A stretch of DNA of 41,863 bases from an uncultured Microbacterium sp. (GCA_913774845.1 CAJYJO010000007.1:1-41863); one strand, 5' to 3'. Counted from the stretch's first letter, positions 26,563 to 34,383 are shown. A program made the numbers and translations. Notes: generated from the sequence alone by a model not told the origin.

Positions 26563-26619
26563 TCCGTGCCGGTCGGCACGGACTCCCGAAGCTAGTGGAT
26601 GCCGCGCCTCCAGCGCAAA
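26563..26619 (-). promoter_or_regulatory. Promoter and 5' hairpin of the rtcB leader
   Basis: On the minus strand TTGCGC (26618-26613) and TAGCTT (26594-26589) are spaced by 18 bases. Transcription starting about 6-7 bases later would begin at a perfect hairpin, TCCGTGCC-GACC-GGCACGGA (26582-26563), giving an mRNA with a 5'-terminal stem-loop ahead of the leader ORF. Confidence 0.45.
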
Positions 26620-26661
26620 CATCTTTGTGTCGGCCGGGGGTTGTCTTGGCGGCGCGACGGG

Positions 26662-27015
26662 TCAGGCCTCGGTCGGCTGATCGAAGTCCCAGTCGATCGG
26701 CGCGTCGTCAGCCTCCGGGTCGGATTCCACGGCGTGCAGGTGCGTGCGCGGGAACAGGCGGTGGTTCTTCAGCTCCTCCGCGGCGTGCGAGAAGTCAGGC
26801 TCCTCGTCGTTCCATTCGACCGGCGCCGAGAGGACGTCGTTTCCGACCCCGATCACGAGCTCGGCCTGCGCCACCTTCTTGTCCTCGGTGACGATGGGAA
26901 TGCTCACGGCCTCCGCCTGGCCTTCCTTGGCCACCGCCGCCGTCAGTTCGACCAAGGACGCGGCGACGTCGTCGGAAGTGATCACGGTCTCGCCGGCATA
27001 GGTCACGCATCGCAT
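26662..27015 (-). CDS. Conserved hypothetical protein, 117 residues
   Basis: Small soluble acidic protein. The first 70 residues look like a compact alpha/beta fold (SIPIVTEDKKVAQAELVIGVGNDVLSAPVEW); the tail is acidic and ends PIDWDFDQPTEA. GGTGGGGGA lies directly before the ATG. No signal peptide, no membrane segment, no known motif. Confidence 0.68.
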   Translation of the reverse strand: MRCVTYAGETVITSDDVAASLVELTAAVAKEGQAEAVSIPIVTEDKKVAQAELVIGVGNDVLSAPVEWNDEEPDFSHAAEELKNHRLFPRTHLHAVESDPEADDAPIDWDFDQPTEA

Positions 27016-27123
27016 TCCCCCACCTTGAGGGACGACGACGCTGGCGCAGGGTGGGTTGCCCGAGTGCTGACGGTGGGATAGACGACGTCACCGAAGCACC
27101 GTCGCCACGCGCGCGGGCGCGTC

Positions 27124-27303
27124 TCAGTCGCGTCGCTGAGCGGACCGGAACATCGCCTCGTCGAGTTCGAACCACACCGCGCGCACGGTGTCGAACTCGC
27201 CGAACGGCGCGGGTTGAGGATCGCTGAGGGAGAGGCGGTAGCCGCGAGGCAGGTCATCCACGTGCTGTCCGTCGCGCGGGCCGCCGACGAGCACGTAGAT
27301 CAC
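27124..27303 (-). CDS. Small hypothetical protein, 59 residues, coupled to marR
   Basis: Reads (GTG)IYVLVGGPRDGQHVDDLPRG at its start and ends DEAMFRSAQRRD. VLVGGPxDGQ recurs in small proteins of actinobacteria and their phages. The GTG overlaps the stop of the MarR gene as GTGA, strong evidence that it is real and co-translated. Function unknown. Confidence 0.65.
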   Translation of the reverse strand: MIYVLVGGPRDGQHVDDLPRGYRLSLSDPQPAPFGEFDTVRAVWFELDEAMFRSAQRRD

Positions 27304-27854
27304 GGGGACTCGACCGCCCCCGTGTCGACCGCGACGCCGTCGACGGCGTCGCTCATACGCTGGAGGAAGGCGATCACCGCAGCCGACTCGTCGGGCGTCA
27401 TGTCGATGACGGCAGTCAGCATGCGGTCGTGCATGTTCCCGAGGGTCTGACGCACCTCCGCGTCGGCCCGGGGCGTCGCACTGATGAAGATGCTGCGACG
27501 ATCGTCGGGGTTCGCCGTTCGGACGATGTGCCCGGAGCGTTCGAGCCGGTCGAGGATCGCCGTGGTCGACGCCGTCGACAGGCCCAGGTACCGCGTGAGC
27601 TCCCCCGGACGCACCGTGCGTGTGGAGTCGCGGAGCAGGTAGCGCAGCACCAGCAGCTCGTTCTCGCCCATCGACATCGAGTCGCGCGTCCGGCGGCGCA
27701 TCGCCACCTCGGCAGCGCGGTAGATACGGAGAGCTTCGAGAACGGCTTTGCTGCGCTGACGACGGTCGGCAGGCTCATCGCCGTACCAATAGGTGACCCC
27801 ATCGGTCGGCCCCGTCGACGCCGTTCGGCGGGACGTGGTTTCGACGTCTGTCAT
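27300..27854 (-). CDS. MarR-family transcriptional regulator
   Basis: 184-residue winged-helix regulator. Helices before the DNA-binding part (KAVLEALRIYRAAEVAMRRR) lead into the winged helix (RPGELTRYLGLSTASTTAILDRLERSGHIVR), and the wing motif is NPDDRRSIFISATPRA. A 40-residue N-terminal extension is predicted to be disordered. It faces the DUF7882-like gene across palindromes and probably represses that promoter and its own. ATG 27852-27854 is preferred; the longer frame crosses the operator. Confidence 0.9.
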   Translation of the reverse strand: MTDVETTSRRTASTGPTDGVTYWYGDEPADRRQRSKAVLEALRIYRAAEVAMRRRTRDSMSMGENELLVLRYLLRDSTRTVRPGELTRYLGLSTASTTAILDRLERSGHIVRTANPDDRRSIFISATPRADAEVRQTLGNMHDRMLTAVIDMTPDESAAVIAFLQRMSDAVDGVAVDTGAVESP

Positions 27855-27897
27855 GACACACTCCTCCCCGCTCTGCCGACACTCTACACGAAAAGAA

Positions 27898-27915
27898 TAG
27901 TTAGACAAACTAGTT
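27898..27915. promoter_or_regulatory. Candidate MarR operator
   Basis: TAGTT-AGACA-AACTA (27898-27912) is a perfect inverted repeat and overlaps the palindrome AACTAGTT (27908-27915). This AT-rich patch lies midway between the divergent marR and DUF7882-like genes, 43 bases from one start and 53 from the other. Confidence 0.6.
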
Positions 27916-27968
27916 ACTAAGCGAGTATGTTCTAAGCACAGTTAATCGCTTCCGAAGGGAGTTCCCCC

Positions 27969-28349
27969 ATGGGCCACCTGTTCTACGGCACCTCGACCGA
28001 GTCGATCCACATCCCGGACCGCCTGCTCTCCCACCTGAAGGTCGTCGCGACGACCAAACTCCGTCGCAGCGAGAGCTTCACCCTCACGTGGGCGCACGTC
28101 GACGGCGCCCCCGGTCGCTCGACCCTGTGGCTGCAGCCCGCGATCCCCCTCCGCTTCGTCTTCGACTCCGCCGAGCCCGAGTCCCTCAACGCCACCGCGC
28201 TGAAGAACATGGCCGACATGGCCAACTCGTCCGCCGGACTCGTCATCGACCTCACCGCCGAGATTCCGGCGGCCGAGATCGCCTCCCGCCCGGCGCCGGC
28301 GCGTACCGCCGCCCCGGTTCGTCGTCGTCCTCTCTCCGTGGCGGCGTGA
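27969..28349 (+). CDS. DUF7882-like small protein
   Basis: 126 residues starting MGHLFYGTSTESIHIPDRLL, with KVVATTKLRRSESFTLTW, then GRSTLWLQPAIPLRFVFDSAEP. This pattern is typical of a Microbacteriaceae family often encoded beside MarR genes and sometimes misannotated as a DNA ligase; I recall it as DUF7882. The C-terminal 25 residues are Pro/Ala/Arg-rich. GAAGGGA precedes the ATG. Probably under MarR control. Confidence 0.78.
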   Translation: MGHLFYGTSTESIHIPDRLLSHLKVVATTKLRRSESFTLTWAHVDGAPGRSTLWLQPAIPLRFVFDSAEPESLNATALKNMADMANSSAGLVIDLTAEIPAAEIASRPAPARTAAPVRRRPLSVAA

Positions 28350-28350
28350 C

Positions 28351-28692
28351 GTGAGCATCACCCCCGCCCCCTCCCCCACCCCGCTCTCCGCTGCCCGCGT
28401 CCTGTGGGCGAAAGTCGACACGGGATTCTGGGTCGCCCACCGCGGCGGCGAGTACTTCGGCTGCGTCGACGCCGTCTCCGGCGGATTCGTCTCCCGCGAC
28501 GCGCACGGCATCCCGATCGGCCGGTACGAGACGCTCGAGATCGCCAAGGCGTCGCTGCGTTCCACGACGCACCCCGCCAACGTCCGCCACCGCCGCCGCC
28601 TGGACCGGGCGTCACTGGTCGCCGCCACCGCCGTCGGCGGTACGGCTCTCGCCTTCGCGCTCACCGCCGGTGCGCTCGCGCCCTACCTGTGA
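28351..28692 (+). CDS. Hypothetical protein with C-terminal membrane helix, 113 residues
   Basis: GTG start one base after the DUF7882-like stop, so co-transcribed. The middle (VLWAKVDTGFWVAHRGGEYFGCVDAV...SRDAHGIPIGRY) looks like a small beta-rich domain; one membrane helix spans about residues 87-112 and ends in APYL. No named family recognised. The domain seems to be cytosolic, anchored by its C terminus. Confidence 0.65.
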   Translation: MSITPAPSPTPLSAARVLWAKVDTGFWVAHRGGEYFGCVDAVSGGFVSRDAHGIPIGRYETLEIAKASLRSTTHPANVRHRRRLDRASLVAATAVGGTALAFALTAGALAPYL

Positions 28693-28790
28693 ACGACATG
28701 GGCGATATCGACCTGCGCGACGACGCAGACCGTTTCGAAGACGCCGCGAGCGCCGAGTTCGCCGAACGTTTCGGCGTCGTACCGCTCTGA
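28689..28790 (+). CDS. Tiny acidic ORF, 33 residues
   Basis: GTG overlapping the previous stop as GTGA; a second start, ATG, lies three codons on. Contains MGDIDLRDDADRFEDAASAEF and ends ERFGVVPL. The overlap and clean codon use suggest it is translated as the third gene of the operon; it is too short for a family call. Confidence 0.45.
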   Translation: MNDMGDIDLRDDADRFEDAASAEFAERFGVVPL

Positions 28791-28861
28791 TCGTCGACCC
28801 CCTGTACACGGCCGCTCCGCCGTGACAGGCTCGGCGCTCGATCCCACGGATGGAGAGACGA

Positions 28862-29011
28862 ATGACCGCTCACGACCGCCCCATCGACGACGCCCCCGAC
28901 GACCAGTCGAACGGCGCCGGCAGCGAATCCCCCGAGGAGGGAGCTGCCGCACAGCAGGACGCCGACGAGGCCGCCACGACCGAGGGCTCGCCGACCGGCG
29001 ACATCGGCTGA
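28862..29011 (+). CDS. Small acidic protein, 49 residues
   Basis: Starts MTAHDRPIDDAPDDQSNGAG and ends EGSPTGDIG. Highly acidic and disordered, without hydrophobic segments; GGAGAGACGA before the ATG acts as ribosome-binding site. It resembles the 57-residue protein at 23483 in composition. Function unknown. Confidence 0.55.
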   Translation: MTAHDRPIDDAPDDQSNGAGSESPEEGAAAQQDADEAATTEGSPTGDIG

Positions 29012-29015
29012 GCGC

Positions 29016-30086
29016 TCAGAAGGCGTACCGCACCCGGCAGTAGGGCAGCTTCTGCGAGATCAGGACGGTGAGCGCCGCCACGCTCTGCGCCTTGAGGGGA
29101 TGCCGGTAGCGCACGTTCACGGCACCGTTCTGCGAGCGTTTCTCTTCTTGCGTCGACGGCGTCCACAACAGCTCCTCACCCCGCGGGTGCCAGCCGAGGT
29201 TGACCTCGTGCAGGCCCTCGTTGTGCGTGAGGAAGATGACCTCGCACGCCAGTTGCGCCTTCGCGCGCGGGTGCAGCGCGGCGTCGAGTTCATCGAACAG
29301 CTGGGCCCAATCCTGCAGCCAGGTCGGGGTGAGGATGACGGGCGAGAAGTTCACGTGCACCTCGTACCCGGCATCGACGAAATCGTTGATCGCGGCGATG
29401 CGCTCGGCCATCGGCGACGTGCGCAGGTCGGTCACCTTGGCCGTCGACGCCGGCATGAGCGAGAAGCGGATACGCGTGCGACCCGCCGGGTCCCAGTCGA
29501 GCAGGTCGCGGTTGACGAACTTCGTCGCGAACGAGGCCTTCGCCGTGGGACTCATCCGGAACAGGTCGCACACGTCGCGGACGTTCTCGCTGATCAACGC
29601 GTCGACCGAACAATCGCCGTTCTCCCCGATGTCGTACACCCAGGAGTCGGCGTCGCACTGGTTGGGCTCGGTCTTCGTTCCCCTCGCCGCGATGTGTCGG
29701 GCCAGGTGCCGCGTGATCTGATCGATGTTGGCGAACACCGTGATCGGGTTGCTGTATCCCTTGCGGCGCGGCACGTAGCAGTAGGCGCATGCCATCGCGC
29801 AGCCGTTCGACAGTGACGGGGCGATGAAGTCGGCGGAGCGCCCGTTCACACGCGTGGCGACGCTCTTCTTGACCCCCAGGACAAGCGCCTCGGTCTTGAT
29901 GCGGACCCATCGCGCGACGTTCTTCTCGTCGCCGTGCACCTCGGGGATCTGCCAGTGCGACGCGATGGGCACGATCTGGGCGTCGGGCCAGCGCGCCACG
30001 ATCTCACGCCCGCGCTCGAGCTCGAGTGCCGCATCTTCGGCGTAGATGCGGGTCACGCGCAGCAGGTTCTCTCGCTCGACGGCCAT
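29016..30086 (-). CDS. Spore-photoproduct-lyase-like radical SAM protein
   Basis: 356-residue radical SAM protein. The 4Fe-4S motif is CAMACAYC, with cysteines at 96, 100 and 103 (CxxxCxxC, as in SplB rather than the spacing of most other families). NGRSADFIAPSLSNG before it and YVPRRKGYSNP after it are typical of the family. In Bacillus the lyase reverts the UV lesion spore photoproduct, a 5-thyminyl-dihydrothymine. This organism group does not form endospores, so the substrate must differ or the lesion must arise in dry or crowded cells. Last gene of a four-gene operon, 9 bases after the DNA glycosylase gene. Confidence 0.88.
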   Translation of the reverse strand: MAVERENLLRVTRIYAEDAALELERGREIVARWPDAQIVPIASHWQIPEVHGDEKNVARWVRIKTEALVLGVKKSVATRVNGRSADFIAPSLSNGCAMACAYCYVPRRKGYSNPITVFANIDQITRHLARHIAARGTKTEPNQCDADSWVYDIGENGDCSVDALISENVRDVCDLFRMSPTAKASFATKFVNRDLLDWDPAGRTRIRFSLMPASTAKVTDLRTSPMAERIAAINDFVDAGYEVHVNFSPVILTPTWLQDWAQLFDELDAALHPRAKAQLACEVIFLTHNEGLHEVNLGWHPRGEELLWTPSTQEEKRSQNGAVNVRYRHPLKAQSVAALTVLISQKLPYCRVRYAF

Positions 30087-30095
30087 CGTCCCGTT

Positions 30096-30920
30096 CTACT
30101 CCGGGGTACCGACATCGGTGCCGTCCGCGAGCGGCTGGCAGCGCGGGCACCACCAGGTGCGGCGTCGCTCCGGGTCGTTCTGCACCTCGTCGCGTACGCG
30201 CACGCGCGTTCCGCAGCGCAGGCACGGTCGGCCGGCGCGACCCACGACCCAGTGCGACGCCCCCTTGCGGCGATCGCCCGTGGTGACCTGGTACATCCCC
30301 GGCACGGTCGCCGACACGCGGAGGCAGCGGGCCGCGGTCGCCACCAGCGCCGCGACGTCCGTCCCGCCGATCGGGGCGAGGGGATGGATGCCGCGCAGGA
30401 AGGCGACCTCGTTCACCCACAGGTTCCCCAGACCCGCGATGCGCGTCTGATCCAACAGGGCCGCGACGACGGTACGCTCCGGCCGTACCGAGAGACGGGC
30501 GACGGCCTCGGCGGCATCCCAGTCCTCGCGCAGGGGATCGGGGCCGAGGTAGCCGACGACATCGCTCTCGCGGGCGGTGGGCACCAGTTCGACCAGGGGG
30601 AGGTCGAGACCCCAGATCTCCCGGCCGTCGAGCAGACGCAACCTCACCCGCGCCTTCTCGCGGGCGGCGGTCGGCAGGGATCGCCCCGGGCGCGTGATCG
30701 TCCAGCTGCCCTGCATCCGCAGGTGGGTGTGCAGCGTCGAGCCGTCGTCGAACCTCGTGAGCAGATGCTTGCCGTGCGTGTCGTAGGAATCGATGGCGAG
30801 CCCGGCGAGCGAGCGACCGGCGGCGTTGCCGGAGCGGAGCTCGCCGTCGCCCACACGGGCGCCCCGGGTCGCGGCATCCAATCGCCCTCGCAGGCGATAG
30901 ACGCTGTCGCCCTCGGGCAC
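30096..30920 (-). CDS. Formamidopyrimidine/endonuclease VIII-family DNA glycosylase
   Basis: 274-residue base-excision repair enzyme (Fpg/Nei family, nearest to actinobacterial Nei2). After the initiator the chain starts PEGDSVYRL: Pro2 is the Schiff-base nucleophile and Glu3 the catalytic acid. DQTRIAGLGNLWVNEVAF is the helix-two-turn-helix, and a C-terminal zinc finger has CLRCG and WWCPRC. PEGD rather than PELPE points to Nei, which removes oxidised pyrimidines. GTG start, two bases after the stop of the oxidoreductase gene. Confidence 0.93.
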   Translation of the reverse strand: MPEGDSVYRLRGRLDAATRGARVGDGELRSGNAAGRSLAGLAIDSYDTHGKHLLTRFDDGSTLHTHLRMQGSWTITRPGRSLPTAAREKARVRLRLLDGREIWGLDLPLVELVPTARESDVVGYLGPDPLREDWDAAEAVARLSVRPERTVVAALLDQTRIAGLGNLWVNEVAFLRGIHPLAPIGGTDVAALVATAARCLRVSATVPGMYQVTTGDRRKGASHWVVGRAGRPCLRCGTRVRVRDEVQNDPERRRTWWCPRCQPLADGTDVGTPE

Positions 30921-30922
30921 GG

Positions 30923-32404
30923 CTAGCGCGCCGCGGCGATGAGCTGGTCGTCGCGCGGGGCGAGGTCGGGACGCAGGCGCGTGCCGAACTCGTGCCGGAG
31001 AGCGCTCAACGCCGCCTGCCACCCCGCGAGGCCGTGCACACCGGGCCCCGGGCTCGTCGAGGACGAGCACAGGTACACGCCCTTCATCGGTGTGCGCCAC
31101 GGATCGGGGCGGTAGACGGGCCGGCCGAGCAGCTGCGTCAGAGTGGGGGCTCCCGCCGAGATGTCGCCGCCGGCGAAGTTGGGGTTCCACGCGGCGACGT
31201 CGACCGCCGTGCGGGATGCCGTGGCGAGGATCGTGTCGCGGAACCCCGGCGCGAAGCGCTCGATCTGCCGGATGACGGCCTCCTCGCGATCGACCGGGCT
31301 CCCCGAGGGGACGTGCGTGTAGGCCCACAGCACGTGCGTGCCGGCCGGCGCACGCGTGCTGTCGAACAACGAGGGCTGGGCGGCGAGGACGTAGGGGGCG
31401 TCGGGGAGCTCGCCGCGCGCGACGGCGTTCTCCGCCGCCGCGATCTCCGCCCGCGTCCCCCCGATGTGGATCGTCCCCGTCCGCGCGACGTCGGGATGGG
31501 CCCACGGCACGGGATCGGACAGCGCGAAATCGACCTTGGCGACCCCGTCTCCGTAGCGGAAGCGCTCGAGGGCGCGGCGGTAGGAGGCCGGCATCCGGTC
31601 GCCGGCCAGACGGATGAGCGTGCGCGGCGTGCTGTTGACCAGGACCGCGCGGGCGGGCGGCAGCTCGTCGAGCGAAGAGATGTCGACCCCGGCGTGGAGC
31701 ACTCCGCCGTGCGCGCGGATGTCGGAGATCATCGCGTCGGCGATCGACTGGCTGCCCCCGACGGGGATGGGCCATCCGCGGCCGTGCCCGTACGTGGCCA
31801 GGACGAGACCGGCACCGCCCGCCGCGAGGCTCGGCTGGTGCAGGATCGTGTGCGCCGAGACACCCGTGATGAGGCTGGGCACGACGTCCTCGCGGAACCG
31901 CGCGTTCCACCACGGCCCACCCTGCTCGAGGGCCCGGATGCCGAACAGTACGGCCGCGATCGGGTCGCCGGGGACGCGCAGCAGCGCGTTGCCCGTGAAG
32001 TCGGCGACTCCGCGGAGGTGATCGACAAGAGGACGCATCAGCCGCTCGTACGCCGGACCGTCGACGCCGAGCCCCTCCGCCGCGCGCGACAGATCGCGGT
32101 ACGCCAGCGCCGCGCGGCCGCCGTCGAGCGGGTGCGCGTACGACACCTCGGGCACGATGAGCGGCACCCGCCGGTCGAGGCCGAACTCGCGGAAGAACCA
32201 CGACTCGAGGGCGAGGGGGTGCACCGCCGACCCGAGGTCGTGCCGGAAACCGGGGAGTGTCAGCTCGGCGGTCGAGGCCGCGCCCCCGAACGTCGGGGAT
32301 TTCTCGTACACGGCGACCGACAGACCCGCCCGCGCGAGCGTGACGGCCGCGGCCAGCCCGTTGGGGCCGGAGCCGACGATGATCGCGTCGTAGCTCTCGG
32401 TCAT
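30923..32404 (-). CDS. CrtI-like FAD-dependent oxidoreductase
   Basis: 493-residue flavoprotein of the phytoene desaturase family. The dinucleotide-binding motif is IIVGSGPNGLAAAVTLARAG; GGSQSIADAM and the C-terminal VYLCSSSTSPGPGVHGLAGWQAA, which closes the FAD site, fit the group. No carotenoid synthase genes are nearby, so the substrate is unknown; many such proteins are annotated only as NAD(P)/FAD-dependent oxidoreductases. Its ATG overlaps the stop of the SRPBCC gene as ATGA, and this pair recurs in actinobacteria. Confidence 0.9.
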   Translation of the reverse strand: MTESYDAIIVGSGPNGLAAAVTLARAGLSVAVYEKSPTFGGAASTAELTLPGFRHDLGSAVHPLALESWFFREFGLDRRVPLIVPEVSYAHPLDGGRAALAYRDLSRAAEGLGVDGPAYERLMRPLVDHLRGVADFTGNALLRVPGDPIAAVLFGIRALEQGGPWWNARFREDVVPSLITGVSAHTILHQPSLAAGGAGLVLATYGHGRGWPIPVGGSQSIADAMISDIRAHGGVLHAGVDISSLDELPPARAVLVNSTPRTLIRLAGDRMPASYRRALERFRYGDGVAKVDFALSDPVPWAHPDVARTGTIHIGGTRAEIAAAENAVARGELPDAPYVLAAQPSLFDSTRAPAGTHVLWAYTHVPSGSPVDREEAVIRQIERFAPGFRDTILATASRTAVDVAAWNPNFAGGDISAGAPTLTQLLGRPVYRPDPWRTPMKGVYLCSSSTSPGPGVHGLAGWQAALSALRHEFGTRLRPDLAPRDDQLIAAAR

Positions 32405-32904
32405 CGCTGGATCGGCTCCTTCTCGGCAGTGGACTCGTGGCCGATCGCATCGGCGCCGCCGGTCGTCCCGGGGGCGCCGCCCTCGGCGAGGTAGGCGAGA
32501 CGGTGCAGCGTCTCGGCGTTGCGCCACCGCGTGATCGCGTCGAAGACGGTGTCGGGGAGGATCTTCGTAGGCCCGGTCACCGGTTCCTCCTGGATGCGCA
32601 CGACGCACGCGTCGCCCCGCGGTTTGACGTCGATCGCGACGCGGGCCACCCCGATGGGGCCGCCGTGCGGTTCGAGCACGGCGCGCCGCGGCGGGTCCCA
32701 CACACGCATGACCGTGGTGTCGTCGACGAGGACCGGCCAGGAGCCGAAGGAGTGGTGCAGCGTGGCCCCCTCGGCCGGCCACGTCTCGCCGACGTCGCGC
32801 ATGCGCGAGGTGCCGACCACCCACAGGGGGTAGAGCCACCCGTTCGCGAGGACGCGGAACACGTCGTCGGGGGTGCAGTGCAGCAGACGGACGTTGCGGG
32901 CCAT
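32401..32904 (-). CDS. SRPBCC (START-like) lipid-binding-fold protein
   Basis: 167 residues: a helix-grip fold with TPDDVFRVLANGWLYPLWVVG at the start, a central beta-sheet (TTVMRVWDPPRRAVLEPHG, VAIDVKPRGDACVVRIQEE) and a long C-terminal helix (FDAITRWRNAETLHRLAYLAE). The family binds hydrophobic ligands in a cavity. GAGGAGGAA lies before the ATG. First gene of the repair operon; perhaps it delivers or senses the hydrophobic substrate of the coupled oxidoreductase. Confidence 0.85.
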   Translation of the reverse strand: MARNVRLLHCTPDDVFRVLANGWLYPLWVVGTSRMRDVGETWPAEGATLHHSFGSWPVLVDDTTVMRVWDPPRRAVLEPHGGPIGVARVAIDVKPRGDACVVRIQEEPVTGPTKILPDTVFDAITRWRNAETLHRLAYLAEGGAPGTTGGADAIGHESTAEKEPIQR

Positions 32905-33033
32905 GACGCGTTCCTCCTCGTCGTCGGGATGCGGACGGATGCCGGCAGGAACCGCCTCGACACCGCCCACGCTACGGCCCGGTCCCGGCACTCGTCGCGG
33001 AGGTTGCGCCCCGGCGCGTCGCCCGGTACCGAT

Positions 33034-33066
33034 GCGACCGTGCCGGAGCCCACCGGGCACGGTCGC
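33034..33066 (-). terminator. Terminator-like hairpin after the GAF histidine kinase gene
   Basis: GCGACCGTGCC / GGCACGGTCGC, a perfect 11-bp stem with an 11-nt loop, starting 27 bases after the kinase stop on the minus strand. It separates the kinase gene from the downstream SRPBCC operon. Confidence 0.6.
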
Positions 33067-33093
33067 CGTCGTTGCGCGCGGGCGCGCTCGCGC

Positions 33094-34269
33094 TCAGGCC
33101 GCCGCCGGCAGGACGAACCATGCGCGCGTCCCGCCCTGGGGCGAGACGTCGAGCCCGATCGAACCATGGTGGGCGTCGACGATGCGGCGGCACGTGGACA
33201 GTCCGATGCCGAGCCCCTGCACCTCGGCGCCGTGGCCGCGCTGCATCGGTTCGAACACCCTCTCGCGCAGGTCGGGCGCGACCGGTTCGCCGTTGTCGTC
33301 CACCGACACGCGCCATCCGTCCGCGAGAGTCTCGACGGTGACGACGACCGTCGGTACGCGCCCGGCGGCCACGGTGAATTTCACCGCGTTGGCGATCAGG
33401 TTCTGCAGCAGCACCCGCAGCAGCGTGTCATCGCCGCGCACGAAGGTCGCGGCATCCACCGTCACCGTCGCGCCCGTGTGCACGATCGTCCCGTCGAGGT
33501 CCTCGAGCACCGCGTCGACCGTGTCGGCCATGTCGACCTCCGTCAGGTGGGGCCTCGTCCCGCCCATCCGGGCGAAGTCGAGCAGGTCGGCGATCATCGA
33601 CGTCATGCGCTGGGCCGCTGCCTCGGCGCGTTCCAGGGAGCGGGACGCACGCGGAGCGTCGACCATCTCAGGACTGTCGGCGGCGAGCTCGAGGAAGCCC
33701 GTCAGGGCCGTGAGCGGGTTGCGCAGGTCGTGGCTCACCTGCGCCGCGAAGTTCTCCAGCTGCGCGTTGGACTCCCGCAGGTCGCGCTCGACACGGCGCA
33801 GCTCGAGCACGTCGATCACCTGGTGGGCGAGCAGATCGAGGGCGCGGCTGCTGGCATCCGAGAGATCGCCGACCTCGGAGTCGAAGACGCACAGCGTCCC
33901 GATCGCGACGCCGTCGGGGGTGATGAGGGGACTCGAGGCGTAGAAGCGGGTGAGGGCGATCTCCCCCGTCACGAAGGCGTTGTCGGCGAAGCGCGGGTCG
34001 AGCCGGGCATCGCGAACCACCACGCGGCGCGGGTCGTGGATGACCGCCGCGCACATCGAGTCCTCCCGCGAGCACGACGCCGCCTGGATGCCGACCGCCG
34101 CGATCTGGTGCTGCATGCGATCGTCGATGATGTTGATCACCGCGGTCGGCACGCCGCACACGGTGGCTGCGAGTTCGACGAGGCCGTGCAGGTCGGGCTC
34201 GGACGGCTCCCCCACGAGCCGGTACTGCGCGATCGCTGCGCGCCTCGTCATGTCGTGTGCTGTCGACAC
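33094..34269 (-). CDS. Orphan GAF-domain sensor histidine kinase
   Basis: 391-residue soluble kinase without membrane helices. An N-terminal GAF domain (about 25-160) holds CSREDSMCAAVIHDP and ASSPLITPDGVAIGTLCVFD. The HisKA helix carries the phosphoacceptor in AAQVSHDLRNPLTAL (about residue 180), and the ATPase boxes are LIANAVKFT (N), VDDNGEPV (G1) and GLGIGLSTCRRIVDAHHG (G2). No response regulator is adjacent, so the partner must be encoded elsewhere. The GTG at 34267-34269 is used; an ATG six codons later is possible. Confidence 0.92.
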   Translation of the reverse strand: MSTAHDMTRRAAIAQYRLVGEPSEPDLHGLVELAATVCGVPTAVINIIDDRMQHQIAAVGIQAASCSREDSMCAAVIHDPRRVVVRDARLDPRFADNAFVTGEIALTRFYASSPLITPDGVAIGTLCVFDSEVGDLSDASSRALDLLAHQVIDVLELRRVERDLRESNAQLENFAAQVSHDLRNPLTALTGFLELAADSPEMVDAPRASRSLERAEAAAQRMTSMIADLLDFARMGGTRPHLTEVDMADTVDAVLEDLDGTIVHTGATVTVDAATFVRGDDTLLRVLLQNLIANAVKFTVAAGRVPTVVVTVETLADGWRVSVDDNGEPVAPDLRERVFEPMQRGHGAEVQGLGIGLSTCRRIVDAHHGSIGLDVSPQGGTRAWFVLPAAA

Positions 34270-34383
34270 TCGATCCCCTCGGTGTTTCGCTTCGCCGAAG
34301 AGCCTAGTCCGCGGCGGTTACACCGTCGCCACCGGATCGGGAAGGGGCTCGCGCCGCCGACATCGTCCGCGCAGAGTCGGGCC

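Noticed and set aside
26289-26579. 96-codon frame covering the rtcB leader in another minus-strand frame
   Set aside because: No ribosome-binding site or family, and it overlaps the start of rtcB; the 29-codon ORF has better signals.
32437-34383. Upstream part of the plus-strand frame ending at 34668
   Set aside because: It is antisense to the SRPBCC and histidine kinase genes; only the final 94 codons are kept as a possible gene.
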